64,000 nucleotides of DNA from JAJYKC01 sp963823105 (GTDB lineage Bacteria > Acidobacteriota > Terriglobia > Bryobacterales > Bryobacteraceae). Within the stretch, counting starts at the first letter, position 1. Each line of letters begins with the position of its first letter. A program made the translations under genes and the position numbers. Below the pieces are notes generated by a model. The model searched no databases. It worked only from the letters and a program-made list of their open reading frames with translations, and was not told the origin of the DNA. Shown in pieces: positions 47,351 to 56,148 of the stretch. The stretch is from the NCBI GenBank assembly GCA_963823105.1, contig CAWGKC010000005.1:186001-250000 (forward strand). Direction: 5' to 3'.

Positions 47351-48517
47351 ATGATCGTGACAATGCAGCATGAAACCTGGATCGCGTTGACCGAGATTAA
47401 GGGAGCGCGGCGCAGCTCGGAATTGCGGCTGATCGACGCGTGTTTGAAGTTGTATCAGATGGCGCCCTCGGGCAAATTTTTCGACGACCTCAGAGACGCG
47501 TTTGAAGCCTGGAAGTTGAAGGAGGGCATGTCGAACGTAAACGGCAAGCCACAGTGGGCCTGGAGCGCTCGCAACCGGAGGGGTGCGTGCGAGACGCTGC
47601 ATAGCCAGATTTACAGCTTGCCGGGAACATCGCTGCTGGCCAACCCAGGGCTTGCGGAGATGTCCGGCCTGCCTTATCTGGGGCTGGAGGCGGCATCGCT
47701 AACGGCGCGGGCGGTGATTCGTGACGAGCGCCGCGAGGCCCTGAAGCGTCTCTTCGACAATCGAAAGGTCGTGGTGAAGAAGACCGCGATGCTGATGATG
47801 GTGGCCGACGGCGCGTCGGATACGTACTCGGCGCTCAGCGCGGTTGGAAGCGGCGCGAGGGGCGTTGCGCAACAAACCGGGATCATGCCCGTGGCTGCGA
47901 ACATGATGCCGGGCGCGGCGCGGGAAGCCGTCTCTCAGGCCAACACTTCGGCGCGGGCAGCGGCCGCCGGGCCCACCGCCGCCGCCAAGGCCGCCGCGCA
48001 GGAGCTCATCCTCCAGGTGCTTTCCGCATTCCCCGAATTCGCGGACATTGCACATGAGGCGCAGGCGTTTATTCTGGCGGATCTTGCGCCCTTCGTCGCG
48101 GAGGTGGTGGCGACTCTGACGCCGATTCTGTCGATGACGCCGGTTTTTGTTAGCGGAGGGCGCGCCGGGTACAACTACGGGCAAGCGATTTATAAGGAGT
48201 ACCAGAGGAAGACGGCGATCAAGGACGCCGGCCACATGGCTCCCGGCGACCCGTATGCCGCGGCCGCGGCGATTGAACGAATCCTCGACCGCAAAGTCAA
48301 GGAATATTTTGTCGACGGTTCGATTTACAGCTCCGATGCAGCGGTTAAATGCTTGCTCGTCGCGATGGATACGACGACGCACGCCGCGACGATGGGCGCT
48401 TCGCTGGCGGCCCCGGGCGTCGCTAGCGCACTCGCCGGCCCGGGCGTCTCGCTCGCCAAGCTTCTGGCGAAGGTGCTGCACAAGGTCTATCGATCGGCCG
48501 GGACTTCCGGGAAATGA
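47351..48517 (+). CDS. hypothetical protein with Ala-rich hydrophobic segments
   Basis: 388 residues; the ATG at 47351 is preceded by GGAGAAGG. Residues ~1-75 are charged and soluble. Hydrophobic stretches occur around MLMMVADGASDTYSALSAVG (~150-170) and APFVAEVVATLTPILSMTPVFV (~245-268), with an Ala-rich helix (ARAAAAGPTAAAKAAAQ, ~200-215) between them. The last 100 residues repeat the amphipathic pattern. The hydrophobic hairpin suggests membrane insertion. Stop overlaps the next ATG. Unknown family; not assigned. Confidence 0.6.
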   Translation: MIVTMQHETWIALTEIKGARRSSELRLIDACLKLYQMAPSGKFFDDLRDAFEAWKLKEGMSNVNGKPQWAWSARNRRGACETLHSQIYSLPGTSLLANPGLAEMSGLPYLGLEAASLTARAVIRDERREALKRLFDNRKVVVKKTAMLMMVADGASDTYSALSAVGSGARGVAQQTGIMPVAANMMPGAAREAVSQANTSARAAAAGPTAAAKAAAQELILQVLSAFPEFADIAHEAQAFILADLAPFVAEVVATLTPILSMTPVFVSGGRAGYNYGQAIYKEYQRKTAIKDAGHMAPGDPYAAAAAIERILDRKVKEYFVDGSIYSSDAAVKCLLVAMDTTTHAATMGASLAAPGVASALAGPGVSLAKLLAKVLHKVYRSAGTSGK

Positions 48518-48975
48518 AGGACGCGAACGCGATTGTCGAACGCGGGGCGGATGCGATCGACGCCGGTATTTTCGAAAAATGCCCGCTGCTGGGCGCATAC
48601 TTTCTGGCCGGATCGACCACAAGCAATGTCATCAACTTCATTCAGAGCGATTTGGCCAAGACCGGCTGGCAGTGCGACATCGAAGTGATGAACCGGAAAC
48701 ACCTGGGGCCGCTGAGGCAACTGGCCCGGGACATCATCAATGGCTCGCGATTGGCGGTCGATGGGCTCGACCGGCTGCAGGGTGCGGCGCCCAACACGTT
48801 CGGGATTACCAACGCTCAGAACGACCTCGAGAACCGTCTGATGGCGAAGGTGGGAAGGTTTATTCCCGGCATGAGTCCGGCAACATACAAGGATGCCGCG
48901 CGGGCCGGAGGCTATGAGGTTGTGTCGAGGGAGGAACTGACACGGCGGAGCCAGGGCATGGGTTCGAAGGGGTAA
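48514..48975 (+). CDS. hypothetical protein, second of a two-gene unit
   Basis: 153 residues, start overlapping the upstream stop (ATGA). It has a mainly helical, soluble sequence with CPLLGAYFLAGSTTSNVINFI near residue 25, a cysteine in WQCDIEVM, and a basic C terminus. It has no signal peptide or known motif. The tight coupling to a putative membrane-active protein leaves open an effector/partner arrangement, which is speculation. Confidence 0.55.
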   Translation: MKDANAIVERGADAIDAGIFEKCPLLGAYFLAGSTTSNVINFIQSDLAKTGWQCDIEVMNRKHLGPLRQLARDIINGSRLAVDGLDRLQGAAPNTFGITNAQNDLENRLMAKVGRFIPGMSPATYKDAARAGGYEVVSREELTRRSQGMGSKG

Positions 48976-49499
48976 AGAGGCGGCGGGCGCTTCGATCCGG
49001 CGCATGGTTTAATGTGGCGCGGCGGGGGAAGGCGCTGCCGCCGGGGCGCCGGTGGCGCGGCGGGAGTTTCCGAAGAGGGTCAACGGTATCGCGGTGGAGT
49101 TCGGCAACCGCGGTATCAGGAGCCACCCGCCTGTGCATGGCGGGCGGGCATCGAGGAAGCGGCCGCCGACGGTGTGGGCGGACGCGACGGTTATGAATGG
49201 GCTGTGGGATGTGCCTGTTCACGAGCACTTATTTACGGCGGCGCCGGGGCGGAATCAAGGGCTCGGGAATGGGCGGCGGATTCGCGTGCCGGAGTGCGAT
49301 CCGCCGATCGATTGGGCGAGGGTGCGGATGATCGCGGGAGGCGGCGCCGTATCGATCCGGAGGTTCCCTCGCGGCGGACGTGAGTACTCGGATCTATGGT
49401 GGAATCAGGAAGGCATGCGCGAGGTTCGGCACATACCACCGGAATCAGCGGACGGCCGGCGCCGCGGCGGGAGTTTTGGCCAGGAGTTTGCGGGCCGCG
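48976..49499. other. gene-free or degenerate interval
   Basis: An open frame runs through part of it (49052 onward) but has no signal, no recognised motif and Arg-rich composition typical of a non-coding frame in GC-rich DNA. I see no gene, tRNA or repeat here. Confidence 0.4.
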
Positions 49500-50312
49500 C
49501 CGGTTTCCTCCATCCGCCGGCACACGTGTGGCCTCCCTTGACGGTCCGCCGCCTCGATTCACCGGCAACATCGCGTGACCGGCAACTCGGCCGGCAGCTT
49601 GCGCGAGCTGCCATGAAACTCCCCGTGCCCTGCGGCGCACGAGCGCGGCAACGCGACCGGTAGATAGGCCGCCACGCGCGGGAAGGCGTGAACATGCGGC
49701 TTCCGATCGGTCCAGCGAAACGGTCGTTGCGGCGAGCGGGCGTCGAGGCGGGATCGGCCGACCATTTGTATAGCGAGGCTCTGTATCTGGTGGACCCCGA
49801 TGGACTCACGGTGGAAGTCTACGCGGACCGCCCGCGCGAGGAATGGATTTACGAGAATGGCGAACTGATGACGGGCGTGGAACCGCTGCGGCTGTCGGAA
49901 CTGCTGGCACTTGAGCCGCGGCGAGGGTGGGTGGGAGCGCCGGCGGGGACGACGGTGGGGCATGTGCATTTCTTCATCGGAGACCTGGAGCGCGCCGCCG
50001 ATTTTTATTGCGGCGGTTTGGGGATGGATAAGAAGACGTGGAGTTTTCCGGGGGCGTTGTTCGTTTCGGCGGGCGGGTATCATCACCATGCGGGACTGAA
50101 CACTTGGGCCGCGGGGTCTCCCGTGGCGTCAAGGAACGACCCGCGGTTGCTCTTCTGGGAATTGAGCGGTCCCGAGCGGCGAGGATCGGGACGCTGCGCT
50201 TGCGAGCCTCGCTGTCCATGGGTATCCGGTGACGCTGGAAGCGGGGAAGTACGCCGTTGCCGATCCGTGGGGGATTACGGTGTCGCTGGCCGAGGACGAC
50301 CGTTCCCGATAA
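49500..50312 (+). pseudogene. VOC/glyoxalase-family (catechol 2,3-dioxygenase CatE-like) gene, degenerate
   Basis: The clear core is SADHLYSEALYLVDPDGLTVEVYADRPREEW, then AGTTVGHVHFFIGDLERAADFYCGGLGMD and GALFVSAGGYHHHAGLNTWAAG, diagnostic of two-domain CatE-type VOC proteins. An extra base near 50168 must be skipped to finish with HGYPVTLEAGKYAVADPWGITVSL. The N-terminal domain is only partly readable (LHPPAHVWPPLTV near 49510) and needs several frame changes, with a stop at 49661-49663. The +1 near 50168 alone could be a sequencing error, but the N-terminal decay argues for a true pseudogene. Confidence 0.7.
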
Positions 50313-50331
50313 ACGGCGTTACACTCGACCT

Positions 50332-51261
50332 ATGCAAACGAGACCGAGCCGCAGGGCTTTGTTGGCCGGGGCGGCGTATGTGATGGCGGGAGCGCGGGCG
50401 GTGAAGGCGGCGGGAACGCCGATCCGTTTGGGCGGGCCGGTGTTTTTGAAATCGGACGATCCGGAGGAGCTGGCGCGGGAGCACAAGCGGCTGGGGTATG
50501 GCGCCGCGTACTGCCCGATGGCGAAGGCCGGCGACGCGGACCGGGTGCGGGCGATCCGGGCGGCGTTTGCGCGCGAGGGCGTCGTGATCGCCGAGGTGGG
50601 CGCGTGGAAGAACATGCTGGACCCGGACGCGGCGAAGCGGCGGGAGAATCTCGACTACGTCATCGAACGCTGCGCGCTGGCCGAGGCGGTGGGGGCGCGA
50701 TGTTGCGTGGACATCGCGGGCTCGTATAATCCCACCGTTTGGTACGGGCCGAATCCGAGAAATTTGTCGAAGGAGTTTTTCGACGCGACGGTGGAGAACT
50801 GCCGGAAGGTGATCGGGGCGGTGAAGCCGATGCGGACGAAGTTCACGATCGAGATGATGGGGTGGAATTTGCCGGACGGCCCGGATTCTTATCTGGAGCT
50901 GATTCGCGCGGTGGACCGGCCGGCGTTTGGGGTCCACATGGACGTGTGCAACGGGATCAACAGCCCGAAGCGGTTTTACGAAAACAGCGCGTACATTCAC
51001 GAGTGCTTCGCGAAGCTGGGTAAGTGGATCGTGTCGTGCCATGCCAAGGATCTGGAATGGATTCCCGAGTTGAACGTGCATTTTGTGGAGGTGGTTCCGG
51101 GGCGCGGGCAGGTGGATTACGGGACGTATTTGCGGGAGTTGTCGCGGCTGCCGGGCGAGCGGCCGCTGATGCTGGAACATTTGAAGACGGCGGAAGAGTA
51201 TGAGGAAGGAGCGAAGTATATTCGCGGGGTGGGGGCGAAGGAAGGGCTGGAGTTCGCGTGA
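50332..51261 (+). CDS. sugar phosphate isomerase/epimerase-like TIM-barrel protein (exported)
   Basis: 309 residues from ATG 50332. The N-terminal MQTRPSRRALLAGAAYVMAGARA has a twin-Arg signal form. The body is an AP-endonuclease-2/xylose isomerase-like barrel: CCVDIAGSYNP, FTIEMMGWNLPD, FGVHMDVCNGINSP, VSCHAKDLEW, and EVVPGRGQVDYGTYLREL, with the Glu, Asp, His and Glu that bind a divalent metal. Likely acts on a periplasmic sugar. The upstream VOC remnant is in the same direction. Confidence 0.83.
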   Translation: MQTRPSRRALLAGAAYVMAGARAVKAAGTPIRLGGPVFLKSDDPEELAREHKRLGYGAAYCPMAKAGDADRVRAIRAAFAREGVVIAEVGAWKNMLDPDAAKRRENLDYVIERCALAEAVGARCCVDIAGSYNPTVWYGPNPRNLSKEFFDATVENCRKVIGAVKPMRTKFTIEMMGWNLPDGPDSYLELIRAVDRPAFGVHMDVCNGINSPKRFYENSAYIHECFAKLGKWIVSCHAKDLEWIPELNVHFVEVVPGRGQVDYGTYLRELSRLPGERPLMLEHLKTAEEYEEGAKYIRGVGAKEGLEFA

Positions 51262-51394
51262 CGGGGGCGGCTTAAGTTCGCATAGAATCGCCGCGTGGCC
51301 GGGCAATGCGGATTGGAGTTATGGCCGGGATTTATTCGGGCCGCCGACGCACGCTTCGATTCCGGCGGCCGCGGGAAAAAAGTCGCGCCGCTGA

Positions 51395-51720
51395 CGGCAC
51401 CCGGCCGGACTTGGTTACTTTCCTTGCCGAGGATGTCGAAGCTAAGTAGCACGAATGGTCACAACGCGGGGTTCGCTTTCTTCATCCGCTGGAAACGCCG
51501 TCCTGGGGCGGAACATTCACTCGATTCGACCGTATCGACGGGAACCCGTTCGCGCGTACGTGCTTCGACGAAGTGAGCCGGGAGATCGACTCCCGCCGCC
51601 GGGCAATTAGTAAGAAGCTTGTAGCCGAGCGCCGCGCGGCGCAAGAATTAGAAATCGAAAAAAAGTCGCAGGTTACCAGCGAGAAACCGGGTCAACCCGG
51701 CGTGGAACTTGTACAATCGC
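51395..51720 (+). pseudogene. remnant of a VOC-type domain with an RsbU/PP2C-like helical linker
   Basis: In one frame the sequence reads PDLVTFLAEDVEAK, a stop at 51447-51449, then GVRFLHPLETPSWGGTFTRF, RIDGNPFARTCFDEVSREID and RRRAISKKLVAERRAAQELE. The first part matches the end of a glyoxalase-fold domain; the last resembles the helix before RsbU-type phosphatase domains ('ErraAqELEiak'). The following phosphatase domain is absent. Clear relic with an in-frame stop. Confidence 0.55.
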
Positions 51721-51764
51721 CGAGCGGCGTCCACCTTGGACGCCTAATGCTCCGCCATCAACCT

Positions 51765-51797
51765 GGCCCTGGCCGCGGGGTCTCCGCGGCCAGGGCC
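51765..51797. other. perfect 14-bp hairpin
   Basis: GGCCCTGGCCGCGG (51765-51778) pairs exactly with CCGCGGCCAGGGCC (51784-51797) around a 5-base loop. It is followed by an A-rich rather than T-rich stretch on the plus strand, so a terminator is uncertain. Confidence 0.6.
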
Positions 51798-53177
51798 CCA
51801 ACAAAAACAATTCTCCCGCACTTAGTTTTCCGGGCATCGATTTGTAAGCAGGTCCATTTGAGACATTTGTCCTACAACATGGTTTTTTAGTTCCCGCCAA
51901 TCCGATGGCTGATTTCCGGTTTGCCGTGCCGATCCGATTTGCTTTGTTTCCTACAGAATTTAGTGCAACGTTGCGTTTTTACGAAGATCAAAAACCCGTT
52001 CAGGTAACCCTTAAACGGGATAGGGAGCCGCGTCAAACGCGAGCGGCCAGCGCCCACCTTTTTGCATTCGCGATCTCCAGTGCCTAGGGTGAAGACCACT
52101 TAGCGGCGAGGACGAAGATGATCAGTCGTCTCGCTCTTGGTTACACAATAGCGCGGGGGGTGGGAAAAGCGAGACGGCGGGATGGCGAGAATGTGGTGTA
52201 AGGTGTTGAGGGGGAGGGAGATATAATTTTTTCGGGGCGTTGTGACTGGCCTTTGGCCCGGTTTCGCGCGGCGGGCCGGCGAGGCTTTTCCGACCGGCGC
52301 AGTTATTTCGTAAGTTGTTGGTGGCGTGGAGGTTATGAACCGGAGTTTTTGCGGGAGTCTAGTAAGGCGTTGCGTGACACCTATAATCGTCGTCAGACGA
52401 CTACGCCGAAGAGGACCCTCTATTGACGGTTTAGCAAGATTCTGACTTTCTCGTGGCGAATTTGATGGAGGCGATGGTGAATCGTGCGTAAAAGCGTGAG
52501 GAAGTACAGGCATGGCCACGCAACTGCTTTCAGCCAATCCAGAGCTGACGGCGATTCTGCTTTGAGGCACGAATCGAAGGATCCGGATTACAAGGCCGCA
52601 GCCGGATGGAGTGAAAAAGATAAGGGCGAATGTTGCGAACTCGTCGAGGATATCCTTGCGATGGCAAACACCCTCGGAGAATTAATCGGGAGCGGCGTCT
52701 CTGGCTTAGCCACCGGATTCTCATTCGAAGGTGTGAGTTCCGATTAGGCTGAGACTTCCGATACGACCCGGTTAAACCGCTTCCCGGCTCGCGTCGGCGC
52801 TTGGGGATCAATGCCGTTATAGGATACAAATGTCTGCCGGATTCCCGAGATTGACGTTGAGCGGAGGTTGCCGCTCAACGAGTGGCGCGCCGCGGTAGTT
52901 GATCAAGCGGTTGACGTCTCAGATGAAATTTATCTTCGACGCCGCCCGCGAGGATATTGAGCGGACGTTCGGGCGCCGGCGGTAGGGAAGAGTGAAGCCC
53001 CAGCCACACGCCTCCGGATTGACAAATCGAATGGAGCCGAGAGGATTCGGGCCGGCTTCCGGTCCGGTTGAGGCGGTGATTGCCGCTCGCGAGGGCAATC
53101 GGTGTCATCGCAATTCGGCGAGAGAAATAACGTTGATGGTGGGAACTGGTTTGAGGGAGAATGGTGGCGGGGACCGT
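51798..53177. other. long gene-poor interval
   Basis: About 1.4 kb, less GC-rich than its surroundings, with many stops in all frames. Possible signals are a TATAAT at 52382-52387 followed by a palindrome GTCGTC-A-GACGAC (52389-52401). Short open frames at 52100-52570 (minus) and 52484-52747 (plus) have no supporting feature. Probably decayed accessory DNA. Confidence 0.45.
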
Positions 53178-53465
53178 ATGCCGCGCTACCAGATTCACCG
53201 TTTGAAGGAAAATCACCGCCAGCAGTTCCGTTGGCAGCCGCACATGGCTGGGGTAAGTGTCGTGAAACCAAAGGATTATGAGCTCGGTGGGGTGGTCGAA
53301 GCGGCTAGCGAATACGCCGCTTGGACTCAATTGCGGGACGGTGGGACACCGCTGGAGGTAGGAGACGTGCTGGAAATCGAACCGGGGGTGCTGCGCATCT
53401 ACAAATATATAGGGTTCGAGGAGGCGCGGTGGCTGATTCCCGAAATGCAAGCGGCGGCGCTATAA
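53178..53465 (+). CDS. conserved hypothetical protein
   Basis: 95 residues from ATG 53178; codons upstream to 52992 are open but lack coding character. The sequence MPRYQIHRLKENHRQQFRW, then VSVVKPKDYELGGVVEAASEYAAWTQLRD and LRIYKYIGFEEARWLIPE, is compact and well formed, like small soluble proteins I have seen in Solibacter-type genomes. No function is known. It lies 44 bases before the 2H phosphoesterase gene. Confidence 0.6.
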   Translation: MPRYQIHRLKENHRQQFRWQPHMAGVSVVKPKDYELGGVVEAASEYAAWTQLRDGGTPLEVGDVLEIEPGVLRIYKYIGFEEARWLIPEMQAAAL

Positions 53466-53509
53466 CGCCGACGGGCACACCCGCCGAAGTGATATAACAG
53501 AGGGTTCTT

Positions 53510-54115
53510 ATGAATCTCGGCCATGTCCAGCCGGAGGGCTGCGTCCCCGTCCTGGAAGAGCGTATCAATTCCTTCGCACTGGTAGCTTATTTTCCCGATC
53601 CATTGGCGGCGTTTCTGGACCGTCTGCGGCGGGAGTTGGTTCCGAGCTGTTTCCTACATGCCCATGTGACGGTTCTGCCGCCTCGCCCGTTGCAGGCGCC
53701 CGCGGAAAAAGCGTGGGACCGCGTGCGCCGGGCGGCGCCCGGCTTTACGCCCTTCGATCTGGAATTGACGGAGGTGAAGGTGCTGCCGGTCACCGACGTC
53801 ATCTGCATTTCGTTGGGGCGGGGGCAGGATGAGTTGAAATGGATGCACGACGCATTGAACGCGGGCGATCTCGGGTACCGGGAGCCGTTCCCCTACCATC
53901 CGCACGTGACCGTGGCGCAGCAGTTGTCGCCGGACCAATTGGACGAGTTTCGCGAGGTGGCGGCGCGGCGCTGGGCGGAATACCCGCACCACCGCGGTTT
54001 TCGAGTGGAACGGGTGACGTTCGTGCAAAATACACACCGGAACGTGTGGATCGACTTAGGCGAATGTGAACTGGGGACAACGAAGGCCGAAGTTCTGGAA
54101 CCGCTGCTGGTTTGA
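53510..54115 (+). CDS. 2'-5' RNA ligase / 2H phosphoesterase family protein
   Basis: 201 residues. The two catalytic HxT/S-type motifs are HAHVTVLPPRP (about 50-60) and YHPHVTVAQQL (about 125-135), which define the 2H phosphoesterase fold. Such proteins cut or join 2',5' or cyclic phosphodiester ends of RNA or nucleotides. It converges with the histidine kinase gene, 13 bases apart. Confidence 0.85.
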   Translation: MNLGHVQPEGCVPVLEERINSFALVAYFPDPLAAFLDRLRRELVPSCFLHAHVTVLPPRPLQAPAEKAWDRVRRAAPGFTPFDLELTEVKVLPVTDVICISLGRGQDELKWMHDALNAGDLGYREPFPYHPHVTVAQQLSPDQLDEFREVAARRWAEYPHHRGFRVERVTFVQNTHRNVWIDLGECELGTTKAEVLEPLLV

Positions 54116-54128
54116 GGGCGCGGCGCGC

Positions 54129-54728
54129 TTAGGCGACGCGGATGGTAAAAGCGGCGCCGGTGGGGCGATTTTCGGCCACCACGGTTCCGCCGTTCTTGGC
54201 GACGAGCGAATGAACGATCGACAGGCCGAGTCCGGAGAGGGCGGACTTGGTGGAGACGCCGGGTTCGAAGATGCGGGGGAGGAGATCGGCGGGGATGCCG
54301 GAGCCGTCGTCTTCAATGCGGATTTGGCCGTCCCGGGCGTAGATATGAACGCTCGATGCGCCGGCCTGCGCGGCGTTAAGGACAATGTTCACCAGGACGC
54401 GCTCCCAGGCCGCGGGGTTGCCTCCGAGACGGAAGCCGGGTTCGATATCGAGTGAGAAAGCCACCGGGCGGGCGTGGATGCACTCAAGATAATCTTGAGC
54501 GAACTCGACGGCGCCGAGGGCGATGACGGAGAGATCGGCGGGTAGCCGGGTGGTCTCGACGATGCTGCCGGCGATGCGGCTGCCGCGATCGACGGTGCGT
54601 TCGAGCGTGGCGGCGAGTTTTTTCCATTTGGAATCGGAGGCGAGCAAGTCGGCGCACTCGCGGATGGTGTGGAAGACGTTATTAAGGTCGTGAACGAGAC
54701 CTTCGAGAGTAATGTCGGCGGTGTCCAT
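54129..54728 (-). CDS. short histidine kinase-like protein without sensor domain
   Basis: 199 residues. The N-terminal dimerisation/phosphoacceptor helix has LVHDLNNVFHTIRECADLL (His near 13). The HATPase domain has N box VLVNIVLNAAQAGASS, G1 box IEDDGSGIPADLLPRIFEPGVSTK and G2 box GLGLSIVHSLVAKNGG. There is no input or membrane domain and no adjacent response regulator, so it must pair with a partner elsewhere. It starts 18 bases from the aroA 3' end on the same strand, so it is downstream of aroA. Confidence 0.88.
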   Translation of the reverse strand: MDTADITLEGLVHDLNNVFHTIRECADLLASDSKWKKLAATLERTVDRGSRIAGSIVETTRLPADLSVIALGAVEFAQDYLECIHARPVAFSLDIEPGFRLGGNPAAWERVLVNIVLNAAQAGASSVHIYARDGQIRIEDDGSGIPADLLPRIFEPGVSTKSALSGLGLSIVHSLVAKNGGTVVAENRPTGAAFTIRVA

Positions 54729-54746
54729 CGGCGATTGGCGGCGGGT

Positions 54747-56027
54747 TTACGAGGCGAGTGTCCTTAGTAGATCGTAGAATCCGGGGAAAGAAACGGAGGC
54801 GGCCTCGGCGTTGTCGATCGTGCATTCGCCGCCGGAGACGAGGGCGGCGACGGCGAAGGCCATGCCGATGCGGTGATCGCCGAAGGAATCGAGAGCGGCG
54901 GGGTGGAAGCGCTGGCGGCCGGGGACCTCGAAGCCGCCGGGTTGAACTTCGATAGCGACGCCCATGCGGCTTAGATTTTCGGCGAGAGTGGCGATGCGGT
55001 CGGTCTCTTTGACGCGCAATTCGCCGGCGTCGCGGACTTTAAGGCCGTTGTCGCTGGCGGCGCCGAGCACGGCTAAGGCGGGGATTTCATCGATGAGGGC
55101 GGCGGTGGCCGCGCCTTCGAGCGTGCCGCCGCGGAGGGGGGAGTGGCGCACGCGGAGATCGCCGACGAGTTCGCCTCCCGATTCCTGGATGTCGAGCACG
55201 TCGATGGAGGCGCCCATGGAGGCGAGAAAGTCGAGGAGCGAGGAGCGAGTGGGGTTGAGGCCGACGCCGTGGAGGGTGAGATCGGAGCCGGGCACGAGGA
55301 GGGCGGCGGCGATGAGGAACGCGGCGGCGGAGATGTCCCCGGGCACGGTGAGGGAGCGGGGCGCGAGCGTTTGGCCCCCGGTAAGGGAGATGGAACCGCG
55401 GCGGATGTCGAGATCGATGCCGAATTCGCGGAGGGCGAGTTCGGTGTGGTCCCGGGTGCGGACCGGTTCGACGACAGTGGTGATGCCGGAGGTGAACAGC
55501 CCAGCGAAGAGGACGCAGGTTTTCACTTGGGCGCTGGCGACGGGGAGGATGTATTCGATGGCGTGAAGTTTGGCGCCATGGATGGCGAGCGGGGGGAATT
55601 GGCCGTCGCGGGCTTCGATCCGGGCGCCCATCTCGCCGAGCGGCTTCATGATGCGGAGCATGGGGCGGCGGGAAAGGGAGTCGTCGCCGGAGACGACGCT
55701 TGAGAACGGCTGAGCGGCGAGAATGCCGGTGAGCATGCGGATGGTGGAGCCGGAATTGCCGGCGTCGAGGGGCCGCGAGGGGGCGCGGAGACCGTCGAGG
55801 CCTTGGCCATGGATGGTGGCGGTTCCGTTGGATTGATCGATCGGGACGCCGAGTTCGCGGAGCGCTCCGAGAGTGGATTGGCAATCGGCTCCCTGGGAAT
55901 AGTTGTGAATGGTCGATTCGCCGCCGGCGAGGGCGGCGAGCATGGCGTATCGGTGGGAGATCGATTTGTCGCCGGGGAGGAGGGCCGAGCCGGTAAGGCG
56001 ACGGACGGGAAGAATGCGCTCGTGCAT
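54747..56027 (-). CDS. aroA: 3-phosphoshikimate 1-carboxyvinyltransferase (EPSP synthase)
   Basis: 426 residues. LPGDKSISHRYAMLAALAGGES near the N terminus, then DAGNSGSTIRMLTGILA, DSLSRRPMLRIMKPLGEMGA, the KTC motif in SAQVKTCVLFAGLF, and near the end LRVKETDRIATLAENL and DHRIGMAFAVAAL. It makes EPSP from shikimate-3-phosphate and PEP in the chorismate pathway. Length and motifs are complete. No other aro genes are adjacent. Confidence 0.97.
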   Translation of the reverse strand: MHERILPVRRLTGSALLPGDKSISHRYAMLAALAGGESTIHNYSQGADCQSTLGALRELGVPIDQSNGTATIHGQGLDGLRAPSRPLDAGNSGSTIRMLTGILAAQPFSSVVSGDDSLSRRPMLRIMKPLGEMGARIEARDGQFPPLAIHGAKLHAIEYILPVASAQVKTCVLFAGLFTSGITTVVEPVRTRDHTELALREFGIDLDIRRGSISLTGGQTLAPRSLTVPGDISAAAFLIAAALLVPGSDLTLHGVGLNPTRSSLLDFLASMGASIDVLDIQESGGELVGDLRVRHSPLRGGTLEGAATAALIDEIPALAVLGAASDNGLKVRDAGELRVKETDRIATLAENLSRMGVAIEVQPGGFEVPGRQRFHPAALDSFGDHRIGMAFAVAALVSGGECTIDNAEAASVSFPGFYDLLRTLAS

Positions 56028-56148
56028 CGATTTCCTAGTTTAGCGGACGGGGACGAGCGGGTGCATCCATTCCCGCGAAAACCGGGGCTAAAGTTCTCAG
56101 CCGGGCCGCCGATGTCTTGTTTGACGCCCCGCGATGGGGATTTCAAAC

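Noticed and set aside
49052..49500. 612-base open frame preceding the VOC core
   Set aside because: Arg/Gly-rich, no recognised motif, and only its end matches a degenerate VOC start.
51765..51797. Hairpin as a terminator
   Set aside because: Perfect stem but followed by A-rich rather than T-rich sequence on the plus strand, and no clear upstream gene to terminate.
52100..52747. Open frames in the gene-poor interval
   Set aside because: No motif, signal peptide, ribosome binding site or consistent codon use.
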